A stretch of 33,521 nt of DNA from PZPK01 sp963974595 (lineage in GTDB: Bacteria; Pseudomonadota; Gammaproteobacteria; Pseudomonadales; Oleiphilaceae), in NCBI GenBank assembly GCA_963974595.1, contig CAXBDA010000033.1, forward strand, positions 1-33,521. Reading direction: 5' to 3'. Positions 33,465 through 33,521 of the stretch are shown piece after piece (within the stretch, counting starts at the first letter, position 1; each line of letters begins with the position of its first letter). The notes under the pieces were generated by a model. That model was not told where the DNA came from and did no database searches. It saw nothing but the letters and a program-made list of their open reading frames with translations. Both the position numbers and the translations under genes were made by a program.

Positions 33465-33515
33465 TAGTATTTGATACTACTTGGTATTTGATACTACTTG
33501 GTATTTGATACTAAA
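33465..33515. repeat. Three tandem 17-base palindromic repeats upstream of prmC
   Basis: Three direct copies of a 17-base unit (33465-33481, 33482-33498, 33499-33515), consensus TGGTATTTGATACTACT with one to three differences. Each copy contains the inverted repeat GTAT-TTG-ATAC; in the first it extends to TAGTAT-TTG-ATACTA. They lie 31-81 bases upstream of the prmC start. The array reaches almost to the window edge, so more copies may follow. Confidence 0.85.
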
Positions 33516-33521
33516 CGTAAA

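Overview
The window looks like chromosomal DNA of a moderately AT-rich gammaproteobacterium. Three pieces of gene order point that way: purL divergent from mltF, parC followed by serB, and minC-minD-minE with prmC-moeB nearby. The arsenosugar-type genes and the base composition would fit a marine lineage such as Cycloclasticus or Methylophaga relatives, but that is a guess. I saw no tRNA, rRNA, CRISPR array, insertion sequence or prophage.

Left part (1-17.4 kb), mostly housekeeping: a small NIF3/YqfO-like protein, purL (purines), mltF (cell wall), a HAMP-less chemoreceptor, serB and parC overlapping head-to-tail, minCDE (division-site placement), a two-CBS protein, a PIN-PhoH ATPase, rluA and a YciA-type thioesterase.

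Central accessory region (17.4-28.3 kb): a nearly continuous minus-strand run. Read in its direction of transcription it starts with arsS (radical SAM, arsenosugar type). It continues with a TVP38-flavoprotein oxidoreductase fusion, two glycosyltransferases of the arsenosugar-associated families, a Tas-like aldo/keto reductase and an exported methyltransferase. It then enters a multinuclear-iron-oxidase (MNIO) RiPP operon: an exported precursor with eight (E/D)GKCG motifs (HvfA type), the maturase HvfB, its partner HvfC, an LMW-PTP-type arsenate reductase and a TlpA-like thioredoxin. The DoxX-family HvfX gene lies divergent from arsS.

Right part (28.5-33.5 kb): a lone Fic protein, a DUF2238 membrane protein, an ECF sigma factor translationally coupled to a small Cys/His anti-sigma factor, then moeB and prmC.

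The main discovery is a shared promoter, TGTAA(G/T)-N16/17-CGACTA. It occurs exactly in front of four transcription units: the ECF sigma gene, hvfA, hvfX and arsS. This predicts one self-activating ECF regulon that couples a thiol-rich metal-binding RiPP (HvfABC/X) to organoarsenic metabolism, with arsC inside the RiPP operon. An intra-operon terminator after hvfA probably keeps the precursor in excess over its enzymes. The promoter also shows that the hvfX gene must start at the internal ATG, downstream of its longest open frame.
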